Shown here in pieces: positions 33,433-44,972 of a DNA stretch of 64,000 nt (its first letter is position 1; each line of letters begins with the position of its first letter). This DNA is from Jeotgalicoccus coquinae (GTDB lineage Bacteria > Bacillota > Bacilli > Staphylococcales > Salinicoccaceae). The DNA is taken from the NCBI RefSeq assembly GCF_014207425.1, contig NZ_JACHFF010000001.1, positions 682,001-746,000 on the forward strand, in the 5' to 3' direction. A program made the position numbers and the translations under genes. The notes under the pieces were generated by a model. That model had not been told where the DNA came from. It was given only the letters and a program-made list of their open reading frames with translations, and ran no database searches.

Positions 33433-34587
33433 ATGGCAAGTGAATTATTAAACTCATTAAGTCCGAGCTATTTCAGCAGTATGATGAATACAGAGCTTGA
33501 AGTGGGGGATAAGCCGCTGTTAAATCTGGCAGTCGGTATTCCCGACGGGCGGACTCCAAAAGTCATTACAGATGCAGTGAAAACAGCAATCGATAAAGAA
33601 GAAAATCAGAAATACGGTGCATTCAGGGGTAAACCGGAACTTAAAGACAGTATTAAACGATTTTATAAACGCACATATGGTGTTGAGCTTGAAAATGAAA
33701 ATATTGCGATTCTTTTCGGCACTAAAAATGCACTGGTTAATTTTCCGCTCTCACATTTAAATCCAGGTGCGGGAATTATGCTGCCGAATCCGGGTTATGC
33801 GGATTATATTACAGCCGTCGAACTGGCGCAGGCAAAATTAATCGATATGCCGCTCCTGGAAGAGAACAGCTATCTCCCGGATTTTGATTCGCTTGAAGCG
33901 GAGCTTAGAGAAACGGAGCTTATCTATTTAAATTATCCATCCAATCCGGTCGGTGCAGCTGCAGATAAAGATTTCTTTGATAATGTGATCCAGCGTTTTA
34001 AAGGTACAAAAACACAGATCGTTCACGACTTCGCTTATTCGGCATTCGGTTTTAACGGTGCTCATCCCAGCATACTGACAAGCGATCCGGACTTCGAAGT
34101 TTCGATGGAGATCTATTCGCTGTCAAAAGGGTTTAATATGTCAGGTTACAGAATCGGATTTGCTGCAGGCAACAAAGAAATGATTGAAAGCATTAATAAA
34201 TTCCAGGATCATACAAACGCAGGAGTATTCGGTGTCACGCAGGATGCTGCAATTGCAGCACTGGACAATGCGGACACATTAATTCCGCGGCAGAATGAAA
34301 TCTTCAAAAAGCGTAAAGACTTTATTAATAAGGCGCTGCTGAATTTAAATATTCCGATAGAGCCGGTTCAGGGCGGAATCTTCGGCTGGATAAAAGTGCC
34401 TGCAGGTTTTGACGGTGAGAGCTTCGTAACATATCTCCTTAAAGAACAGTCTGTTCTTGCCACTCCGGGCAAACCGTTCGGGAACCGCGCGGAAGATTAC
34501 ATCCGTATATCTCTCGCAGCTGCTGATGAAGATTTAAAAACATTTGCAGAAAGACTCGGCGAGATTAAAACTCTCTGGGAAGATTAG
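33433..34587 (+). CDS. Class I/II aminotransferase in the SAM-controlled methionine operon
   Basis: A 384-residue fold-type I PLP enzyme. The Schiff-base lysine is in SLSKGFNMSGYRIGF; the substrate motif is NYPSNPVGAAA, and the C-terminal Arg is in YIRISLAAADEDL. The family includes LL-diaminopimelate aminotransferase-like and MtnE/PatA-like enzymes. The gene begins directly after the metQ stop with no spacer, so it is under the S-box. That context suggests transamination between methionine and 4-methylthio-2-oxobutyrate, or of another amino acid donor in methionine supply; this is inference. No terminator is evident before mreC. Confidence 0.85.
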   Translation: MASELLNSLSPSYFSSMMNTELEVGDKPLLNLAVGIPDGRTPKVITDAVKTAIDKEENQKYGAFRGKPELKDSIKRFYKRTYGVELENENIAILFGTKNALVNFPLSHLNPGAGIMLPNPGYADYITAVELAQAKLIDMPLLEENSYLPDFDSLEAELRETELIYLNYPSNPVGAAADKDFFDNVIQRFKGTKTQIVHDFAYSAFGFNGAHPSILTSDPDFEVSMEIYSLSKGFNMSGYRIGFAAGNKEMIESINKFQDHTNAGVFGVTQDAAIAALDNADTLIPRQNEIFKKRKDFINKALLNLNIPIEPVQGGIFGWIKVPAGFDGESFVTYLLKEQSVLATPGKPFGNRAEDYIRISLAAADEDLKTFAERLGEIKTLWED

Positions 34588-34646
34588 TTTATTGTACATG
34601 TGCAAATGTGGTATTATTTACCCAGATATTAATTTTTGGGGGCGGC

Positions 34647-35501
34647 ATGAGAGTGACTAAGTTTTTTAATAGAAACCGCATGTTAATCGTGCTGTTTGGC
34701 ATAGTAGTATTAATTGCACTAATCGGTTTTTCGCTGACGGACAGAGACGCCACAACGAAAGCTGAACAATTTACCGGTGATACGGTTGCAGCGACGCAGC
34801 AGGCTGCCGGTGCACCGTTCGGTTTTATAGGCAATATATTTTCCAATATTACAGGAAGTTTCAGTGCCCTTGAAGAAAACAGGAAGCTGAAACAGCAGCT
34901 CGATATGCTGCCTCAGCTGCAGGCTGACAATGAGCGGCTCGCTGCTGAAAACGAAAAGCTCCGGAAGTCGCTTGAAGTAAGTTCAAGCATGGCTTATGAA
35001 ACGGTCAATGCACGTGTTATTTCACGGGCACCTGATCAGTGGCTTGAATCCTTTACGATAGATAAAGGGGAGAAAGACGGTATTAAAGAAGGCATGGCGG
35101 TTTCAACATCCGAAGGATTAATAGGAATCGTGACACGTGTTAACGGCGGTTCGAGTTTTATCGAGATGATTTCAACGAATGCATCTCAGAATAATATGTC
35201 TGTTGAAGTCAGACATGACGATGAAGCGGTGTACGGAAATATCCGCAACTACGATACCGAAAAAGATGTTCTTGTAGTTGAGAATATTCAGAGCAAGGTT
35301 AAGCTTGAAGAAGGCGATGAAGTGTATACTTCGGGTCTGACAGGTGCATTCCCTGAAGGAATTGTCATCGGTAAAGTGGTGGAAGTTGAAAACGATGAGT
35401 ACGGACTGAGTCAGAATGCGTACGTACAGATGAACAGCGACCTGAATGATGTGGATAACGTGTTTGTCTTAAAACGTGATCCTGAATCATTGGAGGACTG
35501 A
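34647..35501 (+). CDS. mreC: Cell-shape protein MreC
   Basis: A 284-residue protein: short cytoplasmic tail, one membrane helix (about residues 10-30), a coiled coil (ALEENRKLKQQLDMLPQLQA and following) and a two-lobed beta domain containing SRAPDQWLESFTIDKGEKDG and GLTGAFPEGIVIGKV. It scaffolds peripheral peptidoglycan synthesis with MreD. The start follows GGGGGCGGC. MreB is not encoded next to it, as is usual in cocci. The upstream spacer has TATTAT at 34612 as a possible -10. Confidence 0.93.
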   Translation: MRVTKFFNRNRMLIVLFGIVVLIALIGFSLTDRDATTKAEQFTGDTVAATQQAAGAPFGFIGNIFSNITGSFSALEENRKLKQQLDMLPQLQADNERLAAENEKLRKSLEVSSSMAYETVNARVISRAPDQWLESFTIDKGEKDGIKEGMAVSTSEGLIGIVTRVNGGSSFIEMISTNASQNNMSVEVRHDDEAVYGNIRNYDTEKDVLVVENIQSKVKLEEGDEVYTSGLTGAFPEGIVIGKVVEVENDEYGLSQNAYVQMNSDLNDVDNVFVLKRDPESLED

Positions 35502-35506
35502 CAGTA

Positions 35507-36025
35507 ATGCAGATGATAGTAATTTTCATAATCGGAATTATACTGATGTATACGGATATGGCCTTTGCAACTTTCAGTCCGATGACAGTTTTCGGTGTTG
35601 AGGTGTACTTCGTGCCGAAGCTCCTGTTAATGTATATCCTGCTTCTGACGATTTATGCAGGCCCGAGAATCAGTATGTTTTTCGCAATACTGTTCGGTGT
35701 TATGCTGGATATTTACATCGGTTCATTATACGGCATTCATATATTCGGTTTTATCGCTTTCGTCGTCTTTATGCAGACCGCATTCAGAGTGTTTTACAGA
35801 GACTTTGTCGCGATGGCATTTGTCGTGCTGCTGAATTCGTTTTTATTCGATTTTTATCAGTATGCGGTATACAGTGTACTCGACTTTATATCGATGCCGG
35901 TATTTGACTATGTCGCACTTCGTGCAATACCGAGCGTACTGGTCAGCGCACTGTTTTTTGTAATCCTTTATGTGCTTGCAATTCAGACAGCAAAAGTAAG
36001 AAAAGAATTACGCAGAATCAATTGA
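35507..36025 (+). CDS. mreD: Cell-shape protein MreD
   Basis: A 172-residue membrane protein with five to six helices, five bases after mreC, as in other Firmicutes. MYTDMAFATFSPMTVFGVEV and LYGIHIFGFIAFVVFMQ are family-like. It partners MreC in the elongation machinery. The promoter for the ribosomal protein operon overlaps its stop codon. Confidence 0.9.
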   Translation: MQMIVIFIIGIILMYTDMAFATFSPMTVFGVEVYFVPKLLLMYILLLTIYAGPRISMFFAILFGVMLDIYIGSLYGIHIFGFIAFVVFMQTAFRVFYRDFVAMAFVVLLNSFLFDFYQYAVYSVLDFISMPVFDYVALRAIPSVLVSALFFVILYVLAIQTAKVRKELRRIN

Positions 36026-36050
36026 CACATTCATTTATATTTTATATAAT
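36022..36050 (+). promoter_or_regulatory. Consensus promoter of the rplU operon
   Basis: Perfect TTGACA (36022-36027), 17 bp, perfect TATAAT (36045-36050); the -35 overlaps the mreD stop. Confidence 0.9.
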
Positions 36051-36055
36051 ACAGT

Positions 36056-36145
36056 AGTTGATGAAACGTAAACATCAACCGCACATATATAGGTATAAGC
36101 GGATTTATCCCACCTATAATGGCGTGTCTTTAAATAATAGGAGGT
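36056..36145 (+). promoter_or_regulatory. L21 ribosomal protein leader
   Basis: The untranslated leader of rplU contains the hairpin GTTGATG/CATCAAC followed by CGCACATATATAGGTATAAG and ATCCCACCTATAATGGCGTG. Paired AUAGGU/ACCUAU elements resemble the L21 leader of Firmicutes. It is thought to bind bL21 for autoregulation. Confidence 0.75.
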
Positions 36146-36151
36146 GTAAGT

Positions 36152-36460
36152 ATGTTTGCAATCATCGAAACAGGTGGTAAACAGGTAAAAGTTGAAGAAG
36201 GTCAATCAATCTTCGTTGAGAAACTAGAAGTTGAAGAAGGTGCTGAATTCACGTTTGACAAAGTACTTTTTGTTGGAGGCGACAGCGTTAAAGTTGGAGT
36301 TCCTACAATTGAAGGTGCTACTGTTACAGCTACAGTTGAAAAGCACGGACGCGGTAAGAAAATTAATGTTATCAAGTTCAAGCGCAGAAAAAACTACAGC
36401 CGTAAACAAGGTCACCGTCAACCATATACTAAATTAACAATCGGCAAAATCAACGCATAA
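36152..36460 (+). CDS. rplU: Large-subunit ribosomal protein bL21
   Basis: A 102-residue bL21 of standard length. [20 protein letters not shown] and the C-terminal [19 protein letters not shown], which contacts rRNA, are unmistakable. AGGAGGTG precedes the ATG. The stop overlaps the prp start (TAATG). Confidence 0.98.
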   Translation: MFAIIETGGKQVKVEEGQSIFVEKLEVEEGAEFTFDKVLFVGGDSVKVGVPTIEGATVTATVEKHGRGKKINVIKFKRRKNYSRKQGHRQPYTKLTIGKINA

Positions 36461-36780
36461 TGATTAATGTTATCGTTGCACGTAACAGTGAAAACCATAT
36501 TACCGGATTTACGATGGACGGTCACGCGGACTTTGATGTTCACGGAAAAGATCTCGTATGTGCAGGTGCTTCGGCAGTTGTATTCGGCAGTGTGAACGCG
36601 CTATTTGCGCTTACTGATTGCGAGCCGGCCATAGACATGGCCGATGAAGGTGGATATTTAAGTGTTAAACTTGAAGATACATCCGATGACAGAGTTCAAT
36701 TGGTTTTGGAAACAATGATTGTATCATTAAAAACTATTGAAAATGAATATAACGAATTTATAAAAATCGAACAAGAGTGA
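36460..36780 (+). CDS. prp: Ribosomal-processing cysteine protease Prp (YsxB)
   Basis: A 106-residue protease with the catalytic His in FTMDGHADFD and Cys in GKDLVCAGASAVVFG, twelve residues apart as in S. aureus Prp. It removes the N-terminal extension of bL27 in Firmicutes. It lies between rplU and rpmA, overlapping the rplU stop by one base, and its target carries the cleavage motif. Confidence 0.95.
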   Translation: MINVIVARNSENHITGFTMDGHADFDVHGKDLVCAGASAVVFGSVNALFALTDCEPAIDMADEGGYLSVKLEDTSDDRVQLVLETMIVSLKTIENEYNEFIKIEQE

Positions 36781-36790
36781 GGTGTATTGA

Positions 36791-37075
36791 ATGCTTAAAT
36801 TAGACTTACAGTTCTTCGCATCGAAAAAAGGTGTAGGTTCGACAAGAAACGGTCGTGACTCAGAATCAAAACGCCTTGGTGCTAAAAGACAAGATGGACA
36901 ATTCGTAACAGGCGGATCTATTTTATTCCGTCAGCGCGGTACTAAAATTCACCCTGGTGAAAACGTAGGACGCGGTGGAGATGACACACTATTCGCGAAA
37001 ATCGACGGTGTTGTTAAATTCGAACGTGTCGGACGCGACAAAAAACGTGTTTCTGTATATCAGGAAGCAAAATAA
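36791..37075 (+). CDS. rpmA: Large-subunit ribosomal protein bL27 precursor
   Basis: The 94-residue bL27 begins [18 protein letters not shown], with a nine-residue extension that ends in the Prp site (LQFF before ASKKG). After cleavage the flexible N-terminus reaches the peptidyl-transferase centre. The rest, [20 protein letters not shown] and [10 protein letters not shown], is standard. AGGTG precedes the ATG; a terminator follows. Confidence 0.98.
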   Translation: MLKLDLQFFASKKGVGSTRNGRDSESKRLGAKRQDGQFVTGGSILFRQRGTKIHPGENVGRGGDDTLFAKIDGVVKFERVGRDKKRVSVYQEAK

Positions 37076-37084
37076 TAATTTTGT

Positions 37085-37113
37085 GGCATCAGCTTCTGCT
37101 GATGTCTTTTTTT
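37085..37113 (+). terminator. Terminator of the rplU-prp-rpmA operon
   Basis: GCATCAGC (37086-37093) pairs with GCTGATGT (37098-37105) and is followed by a T tract. Confidence 0.9.
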
Positions 37114-37162
37114 ATGAATGTTATAATTTAAAACAGAGAGTAATTATATGGAGGTGAGTGTT

Positions 37163-38443
37163 ATGTTTATAGATTACGTATCCGTACACTTGAAAGCAGG
37201 TAACGGCGGTAACGGTCTGGTAGCATATCGCAGAGAGAAATATATCCCTATGGGCGGACCATCAGGCGGGGACGGCGGAAATGGTGCAGATATTATTATG
37301 GAAGTCGATGAAGGATTAAGAACTTTAATGGACTTCAGATTCCAGCGCCACTTTAAAGCAACCCACGGTGAAAACGGAATGAATTCTAATATGCACGGTA
37401 AAAACAGTGCGCCATTAGTATTAAAAGTGCCGCCGGGCACGATTGTTAAAAATGCGGAAAACGGTGAAACACTTGCTGACCTGGTTGAACACGGCCAGCA
37501 GGCAGTTATTGCTAAAGGCGGACGCGGCGGACGCGGAAACTCCCGTTTTGCGACAAGCAGAAACCCGGCACCGGACTTTGCAGAGAACGGTGAGCCCGGT
37601 CATGAGCTGGAAGTAACACTGGAACTTAAAATGATGGCGGATGTCGGTATTGTCGGTTTCCCGAGCGTTGGTAAATCAACACTTCTCGGAACTGTATCTC
37701 AGGCAAAACCGAAAGTCGGAGATTATCACTTTACAACGCTTCAGCCTAATCTGGGTGTGGCTCAGACAAAAGACGGCCGTACATTTGTTATGGCTGATAT
37801 GCCGGGATTAATAGAAGGTGCATCTGACGGTACGGGACTTGGACATCAGTTCCTGCGCCACATCGAACGTACGAAAGTACTCGTGCACGTAGTGGATATT
37901 TCAGAAACTGACGGCAGAGATGCTATTGAAGATTACAAAACAATCCGCAATGAAATGGCATTATTTAACGAAGAGCTCCTTGAGCGTCCTGAAGTCATTG
38001 CATTAAATAAAGTTGAATTAATCGATCACGATGAAGAAATCATCAACAACTTCATTAACGGTATTGATACTGATAATGACATTGTTCAGATTTCAGCGGC
38101 AACAGGTGAAAATATCGATCAGCTGCTTTATAAAGTAGCAGATCTGTTAGAACATCAGCCTGTTATTAAAGAAGAAATCGAGACGGAAAGCCGTGTGATT
38201 TACCGTCACGAAAAAGACCCTGATAAATTTGAAATTTCACGTGACGACGACGGTGCTTACGTTGTTTCAGGCGGAGCAATCGAGCGTCTGTTCATGATGA
38301 CTGACTTTACACGTGAAGCTGCAGTACGCAGATTTGCAAGACAGATGCGCACGATGGGAATCGACGATGCGCTGCGTGACCGCGGTATTAAAGCCGGGGA
38401 TGTTGTACGTATCTTAGGTGGAGAGTTTGAATTTGTAGAATAG
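37163..38443 (+). CDS. obgE: GTPase Obg
   Basis: A 426-residue GTPase with three domains. The Gly-rich OBG fold (about 1-158) has [20 protein letters not shown] and [15 protein letters not shown]. The G domain has G1 [10 protein letters not shown]3 [11 protein letters not shown]4 NKVE and G5 SAA. The C-terminal OCT domain (from about 345) ends in ILGGEFEFV. It acts in 50S assembly and the stringent response. The start ATG at 37163 has GGAGGTG at the right distance; the upstream ATG at 37148 overlaps it. Confidence 0.97.
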   Translation: MFIDYVSVHLKAGNGGNGLVAYRREKYIPMGGPSGGDGGNGADIIMEVDEGLRTLMDFRFQRHFKATHGENGMNSNMHGKNSAPLVLKVPPGTIVKNAENGETLADLVEHGQQAVIAKGGRGGRGNSRFATSRNPAPDFAENGEPGHELEVTLELKMMADVGIVGFPSVGKSTLLGTVSQAKPKVGDYHFTTLQPNLGVAQTKDGRTFVMADMPGLIEGASDGTGLGHQFLRHIERTKVLVHVVDISETDGRDAIEDYKTIRNEMALFNEELLERPEVIALNKVELIDHDEEIINNFINGIDTDNDIVQISAATGENIDQLLYKVADLLEHQPVIKEEIETESRVIYRHEKDPDKFEISRDDDGAYVVSGGAIERLFMMTDFTREAAVRRFARQMRTMGIDDALRDRGIKAGDVVRILGGEFEFVE

Positions 38444-38453
38444 GTGATTATAA

Positions 38454-39047
38454 ATGTATCAGTATATAAAAGGTAAGCTGACGGAAGTCAAACCATCAGG
38501 AGCAACGGTTGAAACGGGCGGTATCGGTTATTTACTGCTCGTTCCGAACCCGTTCCGTCTTGAACGCTATATCAATACAGATGTAACGATTTTTACCGAG
38601 CTCATCGTGAGAGATGACTCGCACACGCTGTACGGATTTACCAGCGAAAGTGAAAAATCAATGTTTAAATCATTGTTGAAAGTGACAGGAATTGGACCTA
38701 AAAGTGCCTTGGCTATACTTGCTGCAGCAACGCCAAATGAAATTATCAGTGCTATTGAAAGAGAAGATAATGCCTTTATGCAGAAGTTTCCGGGTATCGG
38801 GAAAAAAAGTGCGAGCCAGATTATTCTGGATTTAAAAGGCAAGCTGAAGCCGGATGACACAGCAGAACCTGCTGCAGCTCCGGCATCACCTGCAGGTGAT
38901 GTTTACGTTACGGAAGCGCTGCTGGCACTCGAAGTGCTGGGCTATTCAAAACGCGAACTGACACGCATTGAGAAAAAACTTGTTAAAGAAGATATCGGTT
39001 CTGTTGATGAAGCAGTGAAACTCGGACTGAAGCTGTTACTAAATTAA
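38454..39047 (+). CDS. ruvA: Holliday junction helicase subunit RuvA
   Basis: A 197-residue RuvA. The OB fold is [16 protein letters not shown], with paired helix-hairpin-helix motifs [15 protein letters not shown] and [20 protein letters not shown] linker rich in Ala/Pro precedes the C-terminal RuvB-contact domain. It binds four-way junctions. ruvB follows 13 bases downstream. Confidence 0.97.
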   Translation: MYQYIKGKLTEVKPSGATVETGGIGYLLLVPNPFRLERYINTDVTIFTELIVRDDSHTLYGFTSESEKSMFKSLLKVTGIGPKSALAILAAATPNEIISAIEREDNAFMQKFPGIGKKSASQIILDLKGKLKPDDTAEPAAAPASPAGDVYVTEALLALEVLGYSKRELTRIEKKLVKEDIGSVDEAVKLGLKLLLN

Positions 39048-39060
39048 ACGGGGTGAAGTA

Positions 39061-40059
39061 ATGGATGAACGTATTTTAGATGAGCATGAGCAGGATGATG
39101 AAGTGTCATTGGAATTATCGCTCCGGCCTTCAAAACTGCAGCAGTATATCGGTCAGGATGCGCTTAAAAACAATTTAAGCGTGTTTATCGAAGCTGCAAA
39201 GATGCGGGAAGAAGCGCTGGATCATGTCATTCTGCATGGTCCTCCGGGGCTTGGTAAAACGACGCTTGCAAATATTATCGCTGCGGAAATGAACGTTAAT
39301 ATTAAAACGACATCCGGTCCGGCAGTAGAACGCGCCGGCGACCTCGCTGCGATTTTATCCAGTTTAGAACCGGGTGATGTACTCTTTATCGATGAAATTC
39401 ACAGACTGCCGCGTTTCGTTGAAGAAATTTTATATTCAGCAATGGAGGATTTCTTTATCGACGTAGTAATCGGACAGGGCGATGAGGCGAGAAGTATCCG
39501 CATCGATCTGCCGCCGTTTACGTTAGTCGGTGCAACGACGCGTTTTGGAAGTCTGTCGGCACCTTTAAGGGACCGGTTCGGTGTGCAGCTCAGACTGCAG
39601 TATTACGATCTTGACAGTCTGAAGCTGATAATTGAACGGACAGCGGATATTTTTGAAGTGGCAATTCCAGAAAACAGTCTGGATGAGCTCGCAAGAAGAT
39701 CCCGGGGCACGCCGAGAATCGCAAACAGACTGCTGCGCCGGGTGAGGGACTTCTCGATGGTTAAAGGTGAAGAAGCAATTACGCTGGATACTACAAATTA
39801 TGCACTAAAAGTGCTTGAAGTCGATCCGGAAGGACTCGAACCGGTCGATCACAAAATAATGCGTACGATTATCGATACATACGGCGGCGGTCCTGTCGGA
39901 CTTGAAACTGTAGCAGTATCAATCGGTGAGGAAGTCGTTACACTGAACGATGTATACGAACCGTATTTAATTCAGCGCGGATTTTTAGAGCGTACACCGA
40001 GAGGGCGTAAAGCCACAGCTAAATCATTTGAATATTTTAAGAATATTGATATGGATTAA
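39061..40059 (+). CDS. ruvB: Holliday junction helicase motor RuvB
   Basis: A 332-residue AAA+ ATPase with Walker [16 protein letters not shown], Walker [12 protein letters not shown], sensor [10 protein letters not shown] and the C-terminal winged helix ([20 protein letters not shown]). It drives branch migration with RuvA. GGGGTGA precedes the ATG. Confidence 0.98.
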   Translation: MDERILDEHEQDDEVSLELSLRPSKLQQYIGQDALKNNLSVFIEAAKMREEALDHVILHGPPGLGKTTLANIIAAEMNVNIKTTSGPAVERAGDLAAILSSLEPGDVLFIDEIHRLPRFVEEILYSAMEDFFIDVVIGQGDEARSIRIDLPPFTLVGATTRFGSLSAPLRDRFGVQLRLQYYDLDSLKLIIERTADIFEVAIPENSLDELARRSRGTPRIANRLLRRVRDFSMVKGEEAITLDTTNYALKVLEVDPEGLEPVDHKIMRTIIDTYGGGPVGLETVAVSIGEEVVTLNDVYEPYLIQRGFLERTPRGRKATAKSFEYFKNIDMD

Positions 40060-40079
40060 GCTGGTTTAGGAGGAAACAC

Positions 40080-42261
<2,182 letters not shown>

Positions 42262-42279
42262 GCAGGAGGAAATTGCGCA

Positions 42280-42537
42280 ATGGAATTACTCGTAACTTTC
42301 GCACCGATAATCGTTTTAGTTTTAGTTATGTATTTCTTAATGATCCGCCCGGCTCAAAAGAGACAGAAGCAGGTTCAGGAAATGCAGGCTGGACTGCAAA
42401 AAGGCGATGACGTTATTACAATCGGCGGCATGCACGGAACTGTAGAATCATTCGACCAGAAACATATGTACTTACGTACTGATGAGTCGGCTGTTCTTAA
42501 GTTTGACCGTGTTGCACTAAAAGAAGTAGTAAAATAA
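42280..42537 (+). CDS. yajC: Preprotein translocase subunit YajC
   Basis: An 85-residue single-helix protein: TFAPIIVLVLVMYFLMIRPA, then KRQKQVQEMQAGLQKGDDVI, then GGMHGTVESFD. It accompanies SecDF in protein export. GCAGGAGG precedes the ATG. Confidence 0.96.
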   Translation: MELLVTFAPIIVLVLVMYFLMIRPAQKRQKQVQEMQAGLQKGDDVITIGGMHGTVESFDQKHMYLRTDESAVLKFDRVALKEVVK

Positions 42538-42550
42538 ATACATTTAATTT

Positions 42551-42576
42551 AAGTCGGCATTCGTCGGCTTTTTTTA
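42551..42576 (+). terminator. Terminator between yajC and secDF
   Basis: AAGTCGGC (42551-42558) pairs with GTCGGCTT (42563-42570), including two G-T pairs, and is followed by TTTTT. Confidence 0.7.
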
Positions 42577-42635
42577 TTTCACTTTGTATTTTTTAACGTT
42601 ATAATTAACTCATTGTAAAAATTAGAGGTGTACAC

Positions 42636-44915
42636 GTGAAAAAAAAATCCAGTAAATTAATTATTGCTCTGATGATTGTTGTCGTATTGTTCACAACAAT
42701 CGCACTAACGCTTAAAGATGTACTGAATGATGTGAACCTTGGACTGGATCTCCAGGGCGGTTTCGAAGTCCTTTATCAGGTTGAACCGCTTGAAGACGGG
42801 GATACGATTGATGATAATGCAGTCCGGAGCACAGCATCAACACTCGATTCGAGGGTCAACGTTTTAGGAGTCTCCGAACCGAATATACAAATAGAAGATA
42901 ACAACAGAATCCGGGTCCAGCTTGCCGGTGTTGAAGATCAGCAGGAAGCGCGCGAACTTTTAAGTACGCAGGCTGAACTGACGATTAGAGACGTTGACGA
43001 CAACGTGCTGTTATCCGGTAAAGATTTAGTTCAGGGCGGTGCCTCCCAGGGGTATGACGAACTGAATAATGCAATGGTGTCGCTGGAACTCCGCGACAAT
43101 AACAAGTTTAAAGAAGTGACGGAAGAAATCTCGAAGCGTCCGCCGGGTGAAAACCTGATGGTCATCTGGATGGATTTTGTCGAAGGTGAAGATTCGTTCG
43201 TCCGGGAAGTGCAGGAAGAGAACCCTAAATTCATCTCTGCACCGACAGTTTCACAGCCGATCAATTCCACTGATGTAATGATTTCAGGCGGATTTGAAGG
43301 CCAGGAAGGTGTCGAACGCGCACAGAACATCTCAGCGCTCCTGAACTCGGGTTCACTGCCGGTTAAACTGACGGAAGTGTATTCTACATCAGTAGGCGCA
43401 CAGTTCGGTGAACAGGCGCTTGATGAGACGGTGACTGCCGGCTTAATCGGTGTCGGTCTTGTATTCCTGTTTATGCTTATATTTTACCGGCTGCCGGGAC
43501 TTGTTGCAGTCATCACGCTGACTGTATACATTTTCCTGACACTCGCAGGATTTAATATGATTAACGGGATGCTTACACTGCCTGGTATTGCCGCATTAAT
43601 TTTAGGGGTCGGCATGGCAGTTGATGCGAACATTATATTATACGAACGTCTGAAAGATGAGCTGCGTATCGGACGCAGTTTAAAACAGGCATACAAAAAA
43701 GCGGCTGCGTCCTCACTGTGGACGATTGTCGATGCCAACCTGACGACGCTTATCGCGGCAATCGTACTCTTTATATTCGGTACGAGCAGCGTTAAAGGTT
43801 TCGCGACGATGCTCTTGTTATCAATTTTAATGAGTTTCGTTACTGCGGTATTCCTGACACGCGTCATTATGTCACTGATCGTTCAGTCGAATTATGCAAA
43901 TAACAAAAAAGGCTGGTTCGGTGTTAATCAAAAATATATTCATAACATTGCAGAAGGTAAGGATATTGAAGACTTATCATCTCCGTGGGACCGTTTCGAT
44001 TTCGTTAAACATGCGAATAAATTCTTCGCACTAAGCGGAATTATCGTTCTTGCCGGAATAGTAATACTGTTTATCTTTAAACTGAATCTCGGGATCGACT
44101 TTACGAGCGGTACGAGAGCGGATATTACGACAGACGGCAATGCCACAGTTGAACAGGTAGAAGATGAACTTGAGACGCTTGGTATTCCGCCTGAGAACCT
44201 GACAATGTCAGGTGAAGATAAGCTCGTTGCACGCTACAGCACTGACCTCGGTCAGGAAGATGTGACATCTATGCAGTCGCATTTTAATGAACTGTACGGA
44301 CACGATCCGATGATCAGTACTGTGAGTCCGGTAATCGGACAGGAGCTGGTGCAGAATGCAGTTATTGCATTAATCATCGCTTCAATCGGTATTATTATTT
44401 ATGCGTCCATCCGCTTTGAATGGCGCATGGCAGTGCCGGCAGTGCTTGCACTTCTGCACGACGTATTTATAATCATCGCAGTGTTTTCAATTTTCCGTAT
44501 CGAGGTGGATATTACGATTATCGCAGCAGTTCTGACTGTTGTCGGTTACTCGATAAATGACACGATTGTAACGATGGACAGAATTCGTGAAAATAACCGC
44601 AAGATTAAAGTCATCAGAAGCGAAGAAGAAATCAACGTTATTATTAACCGTTCACTGAGACAGACAGCAACACGCTCAATTAATACGATCTTAACGGTAT
44701 TAATCGTTGTTGTATTCCTTGTACTGTTCGGTGCAACGTCGATTTTCAATTTCTCACTCGCATTGTTAATCGGTCTTGTGAGCGGTGTGTACTCTTCATT
44801 CTTTATCGCGATTCAGCTGTGGGGCGTCTTAAAACGCAGACAGCTTAGAAAATCGGGCGGAGAAGTTGTGGTTTACACTGAGAAATCAAAAAATGATGAT
44901 AAAGTGGTAGTATAG
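42636..44915 (+). CDS. secDF: Fused protein translocase SecDF
   Basis: A 759-residue natural SecD-SecF fusion with twelve expected helices, two RND-like halves and two periplasmic-type domains. NLGLDLQGGFEVLYQVE marks the SecD start; GVGMAVDANIILYERLKDEL is the SecD helix 4 motif. NLGIDFTSGTRADI marks the SecF start, with VGYSINDTIVTMDRIRENNR as its equivalent. It uses the proton or sodium gradient to pull proteins out of SecYEG. Translation starts at GTG (42636) after AGAGGTG. The single-chain form is usual in Bacillus and Staphylococcus. Confidence 0.97.
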   Translation: MKKKSSKLIIALMIVVVLFTTIALTLKDVLNDVNLGLDLQGGFEVLYQVEPLEDGDTIDDNAVRSTASTLDSRVNVLGVSEPNIQIEDNNRIRVQLAGVEDQQEARELLSTQAELTIRDVDDNVLLSGKDLVQGGASQGYDELNNAMVSLELRDNNKFKEVTEEISKRPPGENLMVIWMDFVEGEDSFVREVQEENPKFISAPTVSQPINSTDVMISGGFEGQEGVERAQNISALLNSGSLPVKLTEVYSTSVGAQFGEQALDETVTAGLIGVGLVFLFMLIFYRLPGLVAVITLTVYIFLTLAGFNMINGMLTLPGIAALILGVGMAVDANIILYERLKDELRIGRSLKQAYKKAAASSLWTIVDANLTTLIAAIVLFIFGTSSVKGFATMLLLSILMSFVTAVFLTRVIMSLIVQSNYANNKKGWFGVNQKYIHNIAEGKDIEDLSSPWDRFDFVKHANKFFALSGIIVLAGIVILFIFKLNLGIDFTSGTRADITTDGNATVEQVEDELETLGIPPENLTMSGEDKLVARYSTDLGQEDVTSMQSHFNELYGHDPMISTVSPVIGQELVQNAVIALIIASIGIIIYASIRFEWRMAVPAVLALLHDVFIIIAVFSIFRIEVDITIIAAVLTVVGYSINDTIVTMDRIRENNRKIKVIRSEEEINVIINRSLRQTATRSINTILTVLIVVVFLVLFGATSIFNFSLALLIGLVSGVYSSFFIAIQLWGVLKRRQLRKSGGEVVVYTEKSKNDDKVVV

Positions 44916-44929
44916 GAATAGTAAATCAA

Positions 44930-44956
44930 AACGTCCGGGTGCGCCCGGACGTTTTT
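44930..44956 (+). terminator. Terminator after secDF
   Basis: A 10-bp perfect stem, AACGTCCGGG (44930-44939) with CCCGGACGTT (44944-44953), followed by T. Confidence 0.95.
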
Positions 44957-44972
44957 TAAAAAGGTGATAATT

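Noticed and set aside
40060-40079. preQ1 riboswitch upstream of queA-tgt
   Set aside because: The gap before queA is only 20 bases and contains just the ribosome binding site.
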